Source: Planctomycetota bacterium (GTDB taxonomy: Bacteria; Planctomycetota; Planctomycetia; Pirellulales; PLA5). Taken from it: a stretch of DNA of 64,000 nucleotides. The notes under the pieces were generated by a model. The model searched no databases. It was not told the origin of the DNA and saw nothing but the letters and a program-made list of their open reading frames with translations. This document shows positions 28,801-37,406 of the stretch, piece by piece. The first letter of the stretch is position 1; each line of letters begins with the position of its first letter. Made by a program: the position numbers and the translations under genes. Where the stretch lies: the NCBI GenBank assembly GCA_003576845.1, contig QEVJ01000001.1:28537-92536 (forward strand). The letters are read 5' to 3'.

Positions 28801-31026
28801 CTCGACGCCGGCGAGCCGACGGCGATTACGGACGGCGAGGGCAACTATCGCCTCGCGCTCGTGCCCGTCGGGCGGACGCGCATCTTGCCGCTACTTCCAA
28901 ACGGCTGGCAGGCCACGACACCCGCGCCGCTCGCCGATTTTATCGACCACGTCGAGACCGTCTCTGCCGGCCCGAGCGGAGCGGCGCCGCACCTCGACGG
29001 CGTGCGGGGCGTTGCGCTGAGTCCCGACGGCCGCAGTCTGTACGCGGTGTCAAACAACGACGATGCGCTCGTCGCGCTCCGCCGCGACACGTCTACGGGC
29101 CGGATAACGTACGTCGGCGAGCAGCGCGACGGCAGCGGCGACGTGAACGGACTCAACGGCGCGCGCGGCGTCGCGATCAGCCGCGACGGCCGCAACGTGT
29201 ATGTCGCCGGGTACTTCGACGACGCCGTCGCTGTGTTCGCGCGCGATCCGGCGACGGGCGATGTTACGTTCGTCGAGGCGAAACTCGACAACACGCTCGG
29301 AACCGACGGTCTCGACGGCGCGACCGCGATTGCCGTCAGTCCGGACGACCGGCACGTGTATGTCACCGGTTATCTCGACGACGCCGTGGCGATCTTCGCC
29401 TGCGACGCGGCGACCGGAACGTTGACCTTCGCGGGCCGGGTGCGCGACGGCGTCGCCGGGGTGAACGGTCTCGACGGTGCGCACGGCATCGCGGTCAGTC
29501 CGGACGGCAAACACGTGTACGTGGCCGGCGCGAACGACAACGCGGTCGCCATCTTTCGGCGCGACATAGCGACGGGCGGACTCGAATTCGTCGAGGCGCT
29601 CATCGACGGCCAGAACGGCATCGCGACGCTCGGCGTCGCGCGTGCGGTGGCGGTGAGTCCCGACGGCCGGTTCGTGTTCGCGGTTGCGGAACTCGACAAC
29701 GCGGTGACGACATTTCGCCGCGACGCCGCGACGGGGCGGTTGACGCTCGCCGCGACCGCGCGCAACGGCGTAAACGTGGCGGCGGGTTTGGGCGGAGCAA
29801 CCGCGGTCGCCACGAGCCCCGACGGCGAACGAATCTACGTCGCGTCGGCGGGCGACGATGCCGTTGCGGCGTTCGACGTCGATCGGGCGACCGGCGCGCT
29901 CGTTTATCGCGAGCACCTGACGTTTCCGACGACGGCGGGACTCGACGGCGCGGCGGCGATTGCGCTCTCGCCAGACGGCGACCACGTTTACGTCGCCGGT
30001 CCGAACAGCGACGCGATTGCCGTAGTCTCGCGGAAGCTGCCGGCGGACGTCGTCGTGCTCGCGCCGGGCGAAGTCGTCGTCGGCATCGACCATGGCGCGG
30101 TCAATCCGCCGCCGACGGTCGTCGCGATCGCGGCGCGGTCGTCGGGCTGGTCGAGCAGCTTTCTGTCGCAATTCAACGACGATTCCCAACTCGTCGCGGG
30201 CCTCGTGCTCGACGCGGACGGAGTGACGTATTCGGCGCACGGCGGAGTCGACGAGTTCGCCGTGCGGTTCAGCGAGGACGTGGTTCCGACGCTCGACGAT
30301 CTCGTCGCATTCGGCGTTGCAAGAGACTTGTATCGAGCGGTGCAGTTGACTTATGACCCAGCCACGTTCACCGCGGTGTGGCGCATCGAGCAGCCCGTCG
30401 ACGCCGACAAGCTGTTGGTGCGCGTTCTGGGAACGATCGAAGACGCGGGCGGGGCTTCGCTCGGGGCGGACGTGACGCGGCGGCTAGATGTCCTCGCCGG
30501 TTCCATCGACGGCGCAACGGTAGCGGAGCCCGACCTTGCCCGCGTGCTCGCGGCGATATTCGCGCGCGTCGGCTCGCCGAAATACGCGGCTGCAATCGAC
30601 CGCAATGGCGACGGCGCGATCACCTACCTCGACGCAATCCTCGCCCGCAATTCAGTCGGCCGGTCGCTGCCCAGCGGTGAGCCGACGGAAAGCGAGGTGT
30701 TGCCGATGGCCTACGCTCCGCCGCCCGTTCTGGTTGTGGCGAAGCCTCCGCGTTCGACGCCAGTCGGGCATGCTGCACCGCCGCCATTGGTGGTGAGCGT
30801 CGGTCCGCGGGAGACGATCTCCCACGCAGCGCCGCCGGCGCTCGTCGTCGCGGCGAGTGGTCGTCCGGCAAGTCCGGCAGCCATTGTCGCCGCCGCACGC
30901 GCAAACGCCGCTGACCGCGCGCTCGACGAGCTTGCCGACGATTCGGTCGACGACCTCTCCGCGCAGGCGGACCTGGCCCCACTGCGCACGGCTCGCGTGG
31001 CCAGACTTCGCCGCGCAATGCGGTAG
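25816..31026 (+). CDS. Giant modular extracellular protein with two SdrD-B/propeller modules and a dockerin-like repeat
   Basis: This 1736-residue protein opens with a planctomycete surface-protein N-terminus (IEPLELRATPAVLLAD). From residue about 174 there is an SdrD B-like module (GRLWFDRDANAQPDAAELPL), then a seven-bladed lactonase-like propeller (about 255-620) made of ALSPDGRSLYAV-type repeats. An autotransporter-like strand region (NAFWSTAANWHGNLPPQPGE, about 638-945) follows. The module is then repeated: a second SdrD B-like segment (about 958-1030) and a second propeller (about 1055-1410). Later there is a dockerin-like calcium repeat (IDRNGDGAITYLDAI, near 1592) and a tail with repeated APPxLVV units. 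It is probably secreted or cell-surface and adhesive or substrate-binding. No catalytic motif is seen. Confidence 0.88.
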   Translation: MSRRRFSIEPLELRATPAVLLADSFASLAFDPAHWDTATLANVAPSSAAATAPYAARFNGNAAGGDVLRSVAFPLAGATSATLAYSFARTAARSRPAPGEDLVIEVRTDGGTWMEVARHAATDPDMATTARRTLAVPIPAGAATLQIRFRHLGTRPQLGDYLLDDVSLVTGSAEVSGRLWFDRDANAQPDAAELPLAGWTVYADTNRNETFDVAEPHATTDATGTYTITDLPPGDYAVRPDMPVGWFATGPQRSHFALSDSVDAGDAAALTGARAIIASNDGRFLYAAGSGAGAIAVVARDSGGNLAVVQAAASGATNGAQVAAFDALALSPDGRSLYAVSGDADALMRFDRDGASGQLTWRDSLRAAELAGPFDFPAAVAIGGDGLRVYVATSNSESIVVFDRDAITGELAYTESFTLPQAGLGGASALALSPDGHHLYVAASGDRALGAFARDPVTGRLSHVETLFDDTAGANGLDGASAVAVSPDGRFVVAAGGFDDALAIFARDAATGRLEFRDLVANGEFGVASLDGPQSVAFSADGNGLFAAAINSDAISAFRVDSLAGSLTPITVLGGSSLAPLDGVRALAPLPDGSLAAAAFHSDRVASFVSDGAQANLRLFSNDVLATVDFGLARDAASWSGAGGNAFWSTAANWHGNLPPQPGEKVAIGEASSGPIDSINDLDASLSISGLSLNGAGVVLTGTTLNLASGGISAEGGPHFVGVGLNFAGPANIATSTSGDASSSQFFVEGAINGESITIHGTGSTHLRGTVMLSGTLRVASGTLQADGTFDVAGVVVDPQATLAGQGLVASPVALAANAALSPGTSPTSPAAGSGASQAASGSAGSPVGMLASGDLALAAGASLVVDVVGNGVTAEHDALTVTGSVSVDGATIGFVLSGQLPIGVEYVLVDNDGDDPVVGEFAGVVEGSYFEIAGQRFRLSYAGGDGNDVTIYAPPTGEVLGRLWHDINANRTIDEGEGPLAGWTVFADVNSNGRLDAGEPTAITDGEGNYRLALVPVGRTRILPLLPNGWQATTPAPLADFIDHVETVSAGPSGAAPHLDGVRGVALSPDGRSLYAVSNNDDALVALRRDTSTGRITYVGEQRDGSGDVNGLNGARGVAISRDGRNVYVAGYFDDAVAVFARDPATGDVTFVEAKLDNTLGTDGLDGATAIAVSPDDRHVYVTGYLDDAVAIFACDAATGTLTFAGRVRDGVAGVNGLDGAHGIAVSPDGKHVYVAGANDNAVAIFRRDIATGGLEFVEALIDGQNGIATLGVARAVAVSPDGRFVFAVAELDNAVTTFRRDAATGRLTLAATARNGVNVAAGLGGATAVATSPDGERIYVASAGDDAVAAFDVDRATGALVYREHLTFPTTAGLDGAAAIALSPDGDHVYVAGPNSDAIAVVSRKLPADVVVLAPGEVVVGIDHGAVNPPPTVVAIAARSSGWSSSFLSQFNDDSQLVAGLVLDADGVTYSAHGGVDEFAVRFSEDVVPTLDDLVAFGVARDLYRAVQLTYDPATFTAVWRIEQPVDADKLLVRVLGTIEDAGGASLGADVTRRLDVLAGSIDGATVAEPDLARVLAAIFARVGSPKYAAAIDRNGDGAITYLDAILARNSVGRSLPSGEPTESEVLPMAYAPPPVLVVAKPPRSTPVGHAAPPPLVVSVGPRETISHAAPPALVVAASGRPASPAAIVAAARANAADRALDELADDSVDDLSAQADLAPLRTARVARLRRAMR

Positions 31027-31051
31027 CCACTGGGGCAAGGCGACGTGCGGC

Positions 31052-32245
31052 TTACTTCTGCGTGTTCTTGGCCAGCGTGTAAATCTGGCCGGACCGCACG
31101 AGGAAATACGACTCACCCGCTTCGTCTTCGCCGAACGACATGACCGGCAGCGGTTGGGCGCGGATCGGACGATTCGCCGTCACCTTCTTGGCGGCTTCGT
31201 CGTAGGATAGCGCCCACATCAGGCCGGTCACGTAGTCGGCGTACAGATACATGCCGTCGAGCTCGGGCAGCTTCTCGCCGCGGTAGACGTGTCCGCCGGT
31301 GATCGACTTGCCGACGTTGTGGTGATACTCCCAGATCGGCTCGATGAGGTCGTCGCGTTTTTCGACGCCGCGGCGGCCGAAGGGGTGCATGCCCTCGCGC
31401 ACGTTCCAGCCGTAATTGCCGCCTTTCTCGATGATGTCGATTTCTTCCCAGGTGTCTTGCCCGACGTCGCCGGCCCAGAGCCTGCCCGTTTTGCGATCGA
31501 ACGCCATCCGCCAGATGTTCCGCACGCCGTAGGCGTAGATTTCGGGCGCGGCGTCCTTGCGGCCGACGAACGGGTTGTCTTTGGGAATCGAATACTTCTT
31601 CCCGGCATCCTCGCTGTCGACGTCGATGCGGAGAATCGAGCCGAGCCAGGTCTTGAGGTTCTGCCCGTTGCCGTGCGGGTCGTTGGCCGCGCCCCCGTCG
31701 CCGAGACCGACGTAGAGATATCCGTCGGGGCCGAAAACGATCGTCCCGCCCTTGTGATTCCAATACGGATGGGTAAGCCGCCAGATTTCCTCTTCCGATT
31801 TCGGGTCGGCTTGGTTCGGATCGTCCTTGCTGACGCGAAACCGCGAAATCACGGTGGTGAGCGGCGGCTTCTTCACGCTGTAATAGACGAAAAACTCGCC
31901 GTTCTCCTTGTACTTGGGATGAAACGCGAGGCCCAAGAGACCCTGCTCGTTTTCGTTGTCCTTGTAGAGCGTCTTCTCGGAGATGTCGAGAAACTCGGTC
32001 GTCTCTGCGCCGCTCTCGTCCTTGGGCAGAATGTGAATCACGCCCTTCTGCGCCACGAGAAACGTCCGTCCGCTGCCGTCGCCGGCGTGCGTGAGAAGCA
32101 GGGGCAAGTCGAACTTCAAGTTCGGATATGCCCGTACCGCTTCGATCGGCATCGGCGAAGTGTCGACCTCGGCAGCCGAAAGCGGCGAACCGCGCCACGC
32201 CATCAGAAACGCAAGGACCAAGGCGCAAACGGAGAGACAACGCAT
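31052..32245 (-). CDS. Exported glucose/sorbosone dehydrogenase-like protein
   Basis: This is a PQQ-dependent aldose dehydrogenase-type beta-propeller. I used ATG 32245 because AAGGAA precedes it and a signal peptide follows (LSVCALVLAFLMAWRGSPLS, mature from near AAEV). It gives 397 residues. Family motifs are HAGDGSGRTFLVAQ, LLGLAFHPKYKENGEF, GTIVFGPDGYLYVGLGDGGA, GLRNIWRMAFDRKTG-like and EEIDIIEKGGNYGWN. These are the conserved GSDH blades, with the putative catalytic His in GGTIVFGPDG-adjacent HKGG. The natural substrate is unknown. It is convergent with the giant protein, separated by 25 bases. Confidence 0.93.
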   Translation of the reverse strand: MRCLSVCALVLAFLMAWRGSPLSAAEVDTSPMPIEAVRAYPNLKFDLPLLLTHAGDGSGRTFLVAQKGVIHILPKDESGAETTEFLDISEKTLYKDNENEQGLLGLAFHPKYKENGEFFVYYSVKKPPLTTVISRFRVSKDDPNQADPKSEEEIWRLTHPYWNHKGGTIVFGPDGYLYVGLGDGGAANDPHGNGQNLKTWLGSILRIDVDSEDAGKKYSIPKDNPFVGRKDAAPEIYAYGVRNIWRMAFDRKTGRLWAGDVGQDTWEEIDIIEKGGNYGWNVREGMHPFGRRGVEKRDDLIEPIWEYHHNVGKSITGGHVYRGEKLPELDGMYLYADYVTGLMWALSYDEAAKKVTANRPIRAQPLPVMSFGEDEAGESYFLVRSGQIYTLAKNTQK

Positions 32246-32458
32246 GGGCAGAAGATTCCTTTTGGCGGGAGGAAGCGGCCGAAACGATACCGCCTCGGCC
32301 GCGGAGGGTACACGGATGCCGCCAGCGACGATGCGGCAGCACTGCGGTTTGCCCATCTTAATCGAAGGCCAACCCCGCCGCGAGCGGCGAACATCTCACG
32401 AGCGGCCGATTTCCGAGCTAATTCAAAGGCGTCTCGGGCAGACCGACAGCTGCGGCTG
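32246..32458. other. Intergenic region, no gene
   Basis: A 213-base gap between two minus-strand genes. I see only the probable promoter side of the sugar dehydrogenase gene, and no protein or RNA gene. Confidence 0.4.
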
Positions 32459-33244
32459 CTATGGCCACACCGGCTCGCGCTTTTCCAGGAACGCGGCTAG
32501 GCCTTCGGCCGCCGCCTCCGTCGTTCGCGCCGTGGCGCTGGCGGCCGCGCCGGCTGAGAGGAGCGTCGAGAGGTGTTCGCCGATCGTTTCGTTGAGCATT
32601 TTTTTGGTTAGCTGCAACGCTTCCGGAGCGCAGCGGGCGCATTGCCCGGCGATTTCGGCGGCTCTTGCCCACACAAGGTCGACCGGAACGAGTTCGTGAT
32701 AGATGCCGCGCGCCTTGGCCTCTTCGGCTTCGAGGATTTCGGCGGTCAGCAAGAGATAGGCCGACAGCCCGCCGCCGACGCGAAATGCCAACAGCGGCGA
32801 GACCAGGCCTGCGACCAATCCTCGAAGCGGCTCGGGCAGGCCGAACTTGGCGGAGTTCCCGGCGACGACGACATCGGCGGCGAGGACCAACCCCGCCCCG
32901 CCCGCCACGGCCGGTCCATTCACCGCGGCAATGATCGGTTTGGGAAACCGCAGCATGCACTCGACCACGTCGCGATAGGCGACCGCGTCGTGGTGCCACA
33001 TGGCCAGGGCATTGTCGGCCTTGCTCGTTTCCAGCATCTCGCTCAAGTCCATGCCGGCGCTGAAGGCCGAACCCGCGCCGGTCAGCACGACCGCCCGCAC
33101 TTTCCTCTGGCCGTGCAAGTCCTCGAACGCTTGCAGCAAATCGGCGAGCATTTGCCGCGTGATGGCGTTCCGCCGATCGGGCCGATTGAGGACGATTGTC
33201 CCGACGTGGTCGTGAACTTTGACTTGCACGATGGGCTCGGGCAT
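32459..33244 (-). CDS. Enoyl-CoA hydratase/isomerase family (crotonase) protein
   Basis: This 261-residue protein (start ATG 33244, MPEPIVQVKVHDHVG) belongs to the crotonase superfamily. The family motifs are present: GTIVLNRPDRRNAITRQML, a GAGSAFSAGMDLSEM oxyanion segment, and AAVNGPAVAGGAGLVLAADV with the second oxyanion region. The acidic catalytic positions, FGLPEPLRGLVAGL, carry Glu. Similarity to enoyl-CoA hydratases and methylglutaconyl-CoA hydratases is plausible; the substrate is not clear. The frame extends to 33337 with poor sequence. Confidence 0.9.
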   Translation of the reverse strand: MPEPIVQVKVHDHVGTIVLNRPDRRNAITRQMLADLLQAFEDLHGQRKVRAVVLTGAGSAFSAGMDLSEMLETSKADNALAMWHHDAVAYRDVVECMLRFPKPIIAAVNGPAVAGGAGLVLAADVVVAGNSAKFGLPEPLRGLVAGLVSPLLAFRVGGGLSAYLLLTAEILEAEEAKARGIYHELVPVDLVWARAAEIAGQCARCAPEALQLTKKMLNETIGEHLSTLLSAGAAASATARTTEAAAEGLAAFLEKREPVWP

Positions 33245-33500
33245 GGCGATGGCAATCACGTTGGTCAGAATCTTTGGCGAATAATGCAAGAAAACCGTCC
33301 GCTCGTTCGGCGATTGTCGCAGGCTGCCCCGACGCATTGCAATAGCCCTCGCAATGGGCGTCCAGAGTTTCTCGCCAGCGAAGCGATTGTCGCGTAAGGG
33401 AATATCCGACCGGTCGCGGGCGAACTAAGATTACACGCGGGGCCTGGGGGCGGTTGCACGCACGTTCGTCGAGCGCGTGCCTAGCGCAAGTGAGTGAAGG

Positions 33501-35759
33501 ATGCGGTTCATAGCACGTCGAACGTCGCGCTTCGCCACTGCGGCGTTCTTTTCCATCGCCGCGCTGCTGTTGGCAACGAGCGGCACGCCCAGCGGTCGCA
33601 TAGCGCGCGCCCAGGACGCGGCATTGGATGAGGTCGACGCCGCCGCCCTGCGCAAGCGCGACAAAACGAGCGACCCAGTCGCCGCGGTCGAACCGATCAT
33701 TCGTCCGGCAAAGCGTTGCCTGCCGCTCGACGTTGCCGGGCTCAAGGAAGTCGCCGCGCTCGGGGACAACCGGTTTCGCCACGCGGATTCGCTGATCCAC
33801 ATTGCCATCCTGCCCGGAGGCAAGCGGCTTTTGGCCAGTGCCCAAGACGGCGCGGCCCGGCTGTGGGACTGCGAAACGGGCAAGGAGCTTCAGCGGTTTT
33901 ACAACGGCCAAGGCGGATACGTCTGGTGCTGCGCCTCGCTGTGGGGCGGCAAGCAAGTGCTCACTTGCGGCGCGGACAAGCGCGTTACGCGGTGGGACTC
34001 GGAGTCGGGAAAGCTGTTGCACCGCTACGAACAGCAGCACAGCACGTTTCGCCTCGCCGTGGCGCCGGGAAGCGAGCGCTTCGCCGCGTCCGGCGACGGA
34101 AACCGCACCGTCCTGTGGGACACCAAAAGCGGCGACCGCGTGCGAACGCTCCGGGGGCACAGCGATTCGGTTTACGGTGCCGCGATCGACGACGAGGGCC
34201 GTTTCCTCGTCACCTGCGGCGACGACAAGACCGTTCGCATCTGGAACCTCGACGACGGCCAATCGCGCCACAAGCTGACCCAACACACCGGGTCGGTTTA
34301 CACCGTCGCGTTCGCGCCCGCGAGCACTCGGTTCGCCACATGCGGCGATGATCACTCGGTCCGGGCCTGGGACGCCGAGAGCGGCGAGCCGCTGTGGACC
34401 GCCTCGCTGCCGGAGACGGTATACGTCGTGGCGTGGTCTCCCGACGGGCAGCGCGTCGCCGCCACCTGTTCGGACAAGCGCATTTACGTGCTCGAAGCGA
34501 ACGAAGGCAAGGAGGTGCTCAAGATTCAGGTTCCGCACAGTTATCATTGGCCGGTGGCGTTCTCGCCCGACGGGGCTTCGCTCTATTCCGGCGGAAGCGG
34601 ACTCGTGTGGCGGTGGGACGCGGCGACGGGCAAGCAGCTCTTTCCAAACCCGGACGACAAGCCGCTCGTTGGAGAGATCTCGAACCTCGCGATTTCGCCC
34701 GACGGAGCGACGGCGTACATGAGCGGGGAAGACGCGCAGGTTCACGTCTGGAGCGTCGCCCAACGGAAGCGCGTCGCCGTCTGGCCGCTCGAAAAAACCA
34801 TCGCCTCGCTCGACGTTTCGCCCGACGGCAAGAAGTTGCTCGCGGCTGACGATGCGAACGTCCACGTGCTCGACGCGGCGACGGGCACGACATTGTCGAC
34901 GATCAAGTGCGGCGAAAGCCTGACATCGGCCGCGTTCGTCGACAACGCCCGTCGCGTGGTTACGGTCGGCGGCGAACAGTTGGCTCAGCTTTGGGACGCC
35001 GCCACGGGCCAGCAAATTATCGCCCTTACCGGCCATCTGCGGTCGATCGACCACCTCGCCATTTCGGCCGACGGGGACCGGATCGTAACGGAATCCGACG
35101 ACGGCACGGTCCGCGTCTGGGGCGCGCACAGCGGCAAGGAACTCAGCCGCATCGGCACGCCCAACGAAGACGGCACGAACGCGATGCAATTGCCGACGTT
35201 CCTGGCCGACAACCGCTCGCTCGCGATCGTCGACAACGACAAGCAGCTCCGCGTGTGGCTCGCGCCGAACATCGACAAGCACGAGTTCCTGTCCGCCGAG
35301 GACGTGCGGAAACTCGTCGCCGACTTGTCGAGCGACAAGTACCGCGTTCGGCAGGCGGCGACCGAAGCTCTGGTTCGCGTGGCCGGCTCGATGCGCGAGC
35401 AGATTCAGAACGTTGCGGCCGACGATCCGGAAGTGGTGTGGCGGCTGCGGCAAATCATGCTCGGCGTGGAACGCGGCGAAACGCCGACGGCGCCGCTGGG
35501 CGCACCGCTCGCGCTCGACGACGCGCCGCAGAGCCTCGCGGTCCATCCCGACGGCATTCACTTCGCCGCCGTTCTCCGCGCCGACGCGGCCGCCAAGATC
35601 GTCCTCGGCCGGTTCACCAAGAACGGCCCGGAGAAGCTCCGCACGCTCGAAACGGGCCACAGCCCGAACATCGTCGCCTTCAGCGGCGACGGCCGGCGGA
35701 TGTTCGCCGCCAATCGCGATGGGACGGTAAGCGTGTTCGAAGCGGCCTCGCGGCCGTAG
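33501..35759 (+). CDS. Exported WD40-repeat protein
   Basis: This 752-residue protein has a signal peptide (FATAAFFSIAALLLATS, cut near AQDAA) and then tandem WD40 repeats. Blades are visible as GGKRLLASAQDGAARLWDC, RFLVTCGDDKTVRIWN, TRFATCGDDHSVRAWD, GKKLLAADDANVHVLD and GDRIVTESDDGTVRVWG. From about residue 595 there is a HEAT-like helical segment (KYRVRQAATEALVRVAGS), then a last partial propeller. This architecture is common in planctomycetes and its role is unknown. It probably acts in the periplasm as a scaffold. The next plus-strand gene encodes a lipoprotein. Confidence 0.92.
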   Translation: MRFIARRTSRFATAAFFSIAALLLATSGTPSGRIARAQDAALDEVDAAALRKRDKTSDPVAAVEPIIRPAKRCLPLDVAGLKEVAALGDNRFRHADSLIHIAILPGGKRLLASAQDGAARLWDCETGKELQRFYNGQGGYVWCCASLWGGKQVLTCGADKRVTRWDSESGKLLHRYEQQHSTFRLAVAPGSERFAASGDGNRTVLWDTKSGDRVRTLRGHSDSVYGAAIDDEGRFLVTCGDDKTVRIWNLDDGQSRHKLTQHTGSVYTVAFAPASTRFATCGDDHSVRAWDAESGEPLWTASLPETVYVVAWSPDGQRVAATCSDKRIYVLEANEGKEVLKIQVPHSYHWPVAFSPDGASLYSGGSGLVWRWDAATGKQLFPNPDDKPLVGEISNLAISPDGATAYMSGEDAQVHVWSVAQRKRVAVWPLEKTIASLDVSPDGKKLLAADDANVHVLDAATGTTLSTIKCGESLTSAAFVDNARRVVTVGGEQLAQLWDAATGQQIIALTGHLRSIDHLAISADGDRIVTESDDGTVRVWGAHSGKELSRIGTPNEDGTNAMQLPTFLADNRSLAIVDNDKQLRVWLAPNIDKHEFLSAEDVRKLVADLSSDKYRVRQAATEALVRVAGSMREQIQNVAADDPEVVWRLRQIMLGVERGETPTAPLGAPLALDDAPQSLAVHPDGIHFAAVLRADAAAKIVLGRFTKNGPEKLRTLETGHSPNIVAFSGDGRRMFAANRDGTVSVFEAASRP

Positions 35760-35926
35760 GGGCGGTATTGTGGACCGGCGCCGGGCACAGACCCGCGCGG
35801 GCGGATCGCGAGTAGCCTTCGGGTGGGCGATTCCGGGCAGTTATGCGGCGTCGTGGGAATACAGACTCGCATCGGGGATCAATACTGGCAGACGATGCCC
35901 ATATCCTCCGTTTCGTGAGGTGCTTT

Positions 35927-37384
35927 ATGGTGCGATGGATGCTTGGCGCGCTTTTAGCAGCGGCGGTGTCGATTGCCGGATGCGAATGGAACGAATACGA
36001 AGTCGAGTTGCGACCGGCAGGCGACGCGCTCACGCGCGACCTGACCGCGTGGCGGGACAGCGCCAACAAATCCGCACCGCCGGGAGAGGAACCGTCGGGA
36101 GTTCGCGAATTGCGCGCGGCCGAGTTGAAGCGGATTGCCAAGGCCTACGACCAAAAGACGCTCGTCGCCGAAAATAAGAAGCATCGCTTCTCCGGCACGT
36201 TTTGCGGCAAGTTGCCGAACGACTTGGGCGGCTCGGGGACGTTCACGCGATATGCTTCGCCGCTGGGCGACCTGTGCGTTTACCTGGAGCGCGTCCGCGG
36301 CAGCGATGACCTCGTCGGCGATCTCGATGCCCGGCGGGCGGCGCTCGATCGCGTGTTCGACATCGTAATCGGCTGGCTCGTTCGCGAGTTGAAGGACGAT
36401 CCGGTTGCGCCCAAGCTGCACGCCTGGCTCGACGGTCCGGTGCGCCGCGACGCGGCGAATCTGCTCGTCGACGTGTGGAGCACGATGGCGGCGCATCGCA
36501 ACGGCGCGGCGCCCATGGAAGAGTTCGGCCACTTGGAACTCGGAAGTTTGGCCGCGGCCGAGCAGGACTTGTGCGCCCGCCTGGCCCAATACCTCGTCGA
36601 CCACGACTACCTTGCGCCGGCGGAAGCGCCGCTCGTCGCTCGGGCATTCGGCGAGTCGTTCGCCCACGGCAATCAAACGAAGTTGCTGGAGATCGGGCGG
36701 AAGCTCGCAATGGGGAAGCTGGCGATCGAGGAACCCGCCGCTCTCGACCGGGTCGTTGCGTTGCTCGGCGACCGGCGGCGCGTCGAGGCGAGCATGCGCG
36801 AGTTCATGCGCACGACGCCCGAATACGCTGAGGCCGTTCGCCGGGCCAAGCAACGAGCGGCGGAGCACAACACCTCCGACAACGTTTCGCCGGAAGACGC
36901 CTTTCTCGAGTTGCTGCATCGGGCCACGTTGCCGCCCGATGCCGTTGCGCCGCGCGATCGGCTGCGGATGAAGCTTCACGTGCCAATCGAACCGCTGGCG
37001 ACGAATGGCGATTGGGACGCGGAAGCGAAGGTCGTCTCTTGGGCGAGGCCGATCGATCCGGCGGCGGCCGAACGCGCCGGTATGCCGCTGCAACTTTACG
37101 CCTCGTGGACGGAGCCGAACGAAGCCGCTCAGATCAGGCAATTCGGCCAGGTCATCCTCCGCGGCGCACCGCTGGCCAAATACGCGTTCTGGCATCGCTG
37201 CCTGAGCGACGACGAGAGACGAGTTTGGGACGGTTTTCTGACGCAGTTGCGGCCGGGTGAAGACATGCAAGCCAAGATCGAGGCCTTCCGCTTCCATGCC
37301 GACGCCGGACGCAAGGACGGCGACCTGGCTCAAGTGGCGCGCGAGGCGCTTCTCGAAGCCCTCGGCAAGCAGGGCATTCGCTAG
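35927..37384 (+). CDS. Lipoprotein of unknown function
   Basis: I started at ATG 35927 because GAGGTG stands ten bases upstream and a lipobox signal peptide follows (MLGALLAAAVSIAGC). It gives 485 residues. The mature protein is helical and rich in Ala, Arg and Glu, with no membrane segment and no motif I recognise. Conserved-looking stretches include KKHRFSGTFCGKLPNDLGGS and GQVILRGAPLAKYAFWHRCL. It follows the WD40 protein on the same strand after a gap of about 170 bases. No function is assigned. Confidence 0.78.
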   Translation: MVRWMLGALLAAAVSIAGCEWNEYEVELRPAGDALTRDLTAWRDSANKSAPPGEEPSGVRELRAAELKRIAKAYDQKTLVAENKKHRFSGTFCGKLPNDLGGSGTFTRYASPLGDLCVYLERVRGSDDLVGDLDARRAALDRVFDIVIGWLVRELKDDPVAPKLHAWLDGPVRRDAANLLVDVWSTMAAHRNGAAPMEEFGHLELGSLAAAEQDLCARLAQYLVDHDYLAPAEAPLVARAFGESFAHGNQTKLLEIGRKLAMGKLAIEEPAALDRVVALLGDRRRVEASMREFMRTTPEYAEAVRRAKQRAAEHNTSDNVSPEDAFLELLHRATLPPDAVAPRDRLRMKLHVPIEPLATNGDWDAEAKVVSWARPIDPAAAERAGMPLQLYASWTEPNEAAQIRQFGQVILRGAPLAKYAFWHRCLSDDERRVWDGFLTQLRPGEDMQAKIEAFRFHADAGRKDGDLAQVAREALLEALGKQGIR

Positions 37385-37406
37385 AGAAGAACGAGTACAT
37401 TACACG

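Noticed and set aside
32418..35660. A 1080-residue open frame on the minus strand
   Set aside because: It covers the WD40 gene on the other strand and has a low-complexity Arg/Val/Ala composition. Only the part at 32459-33244 is real, as a crotonase gene.
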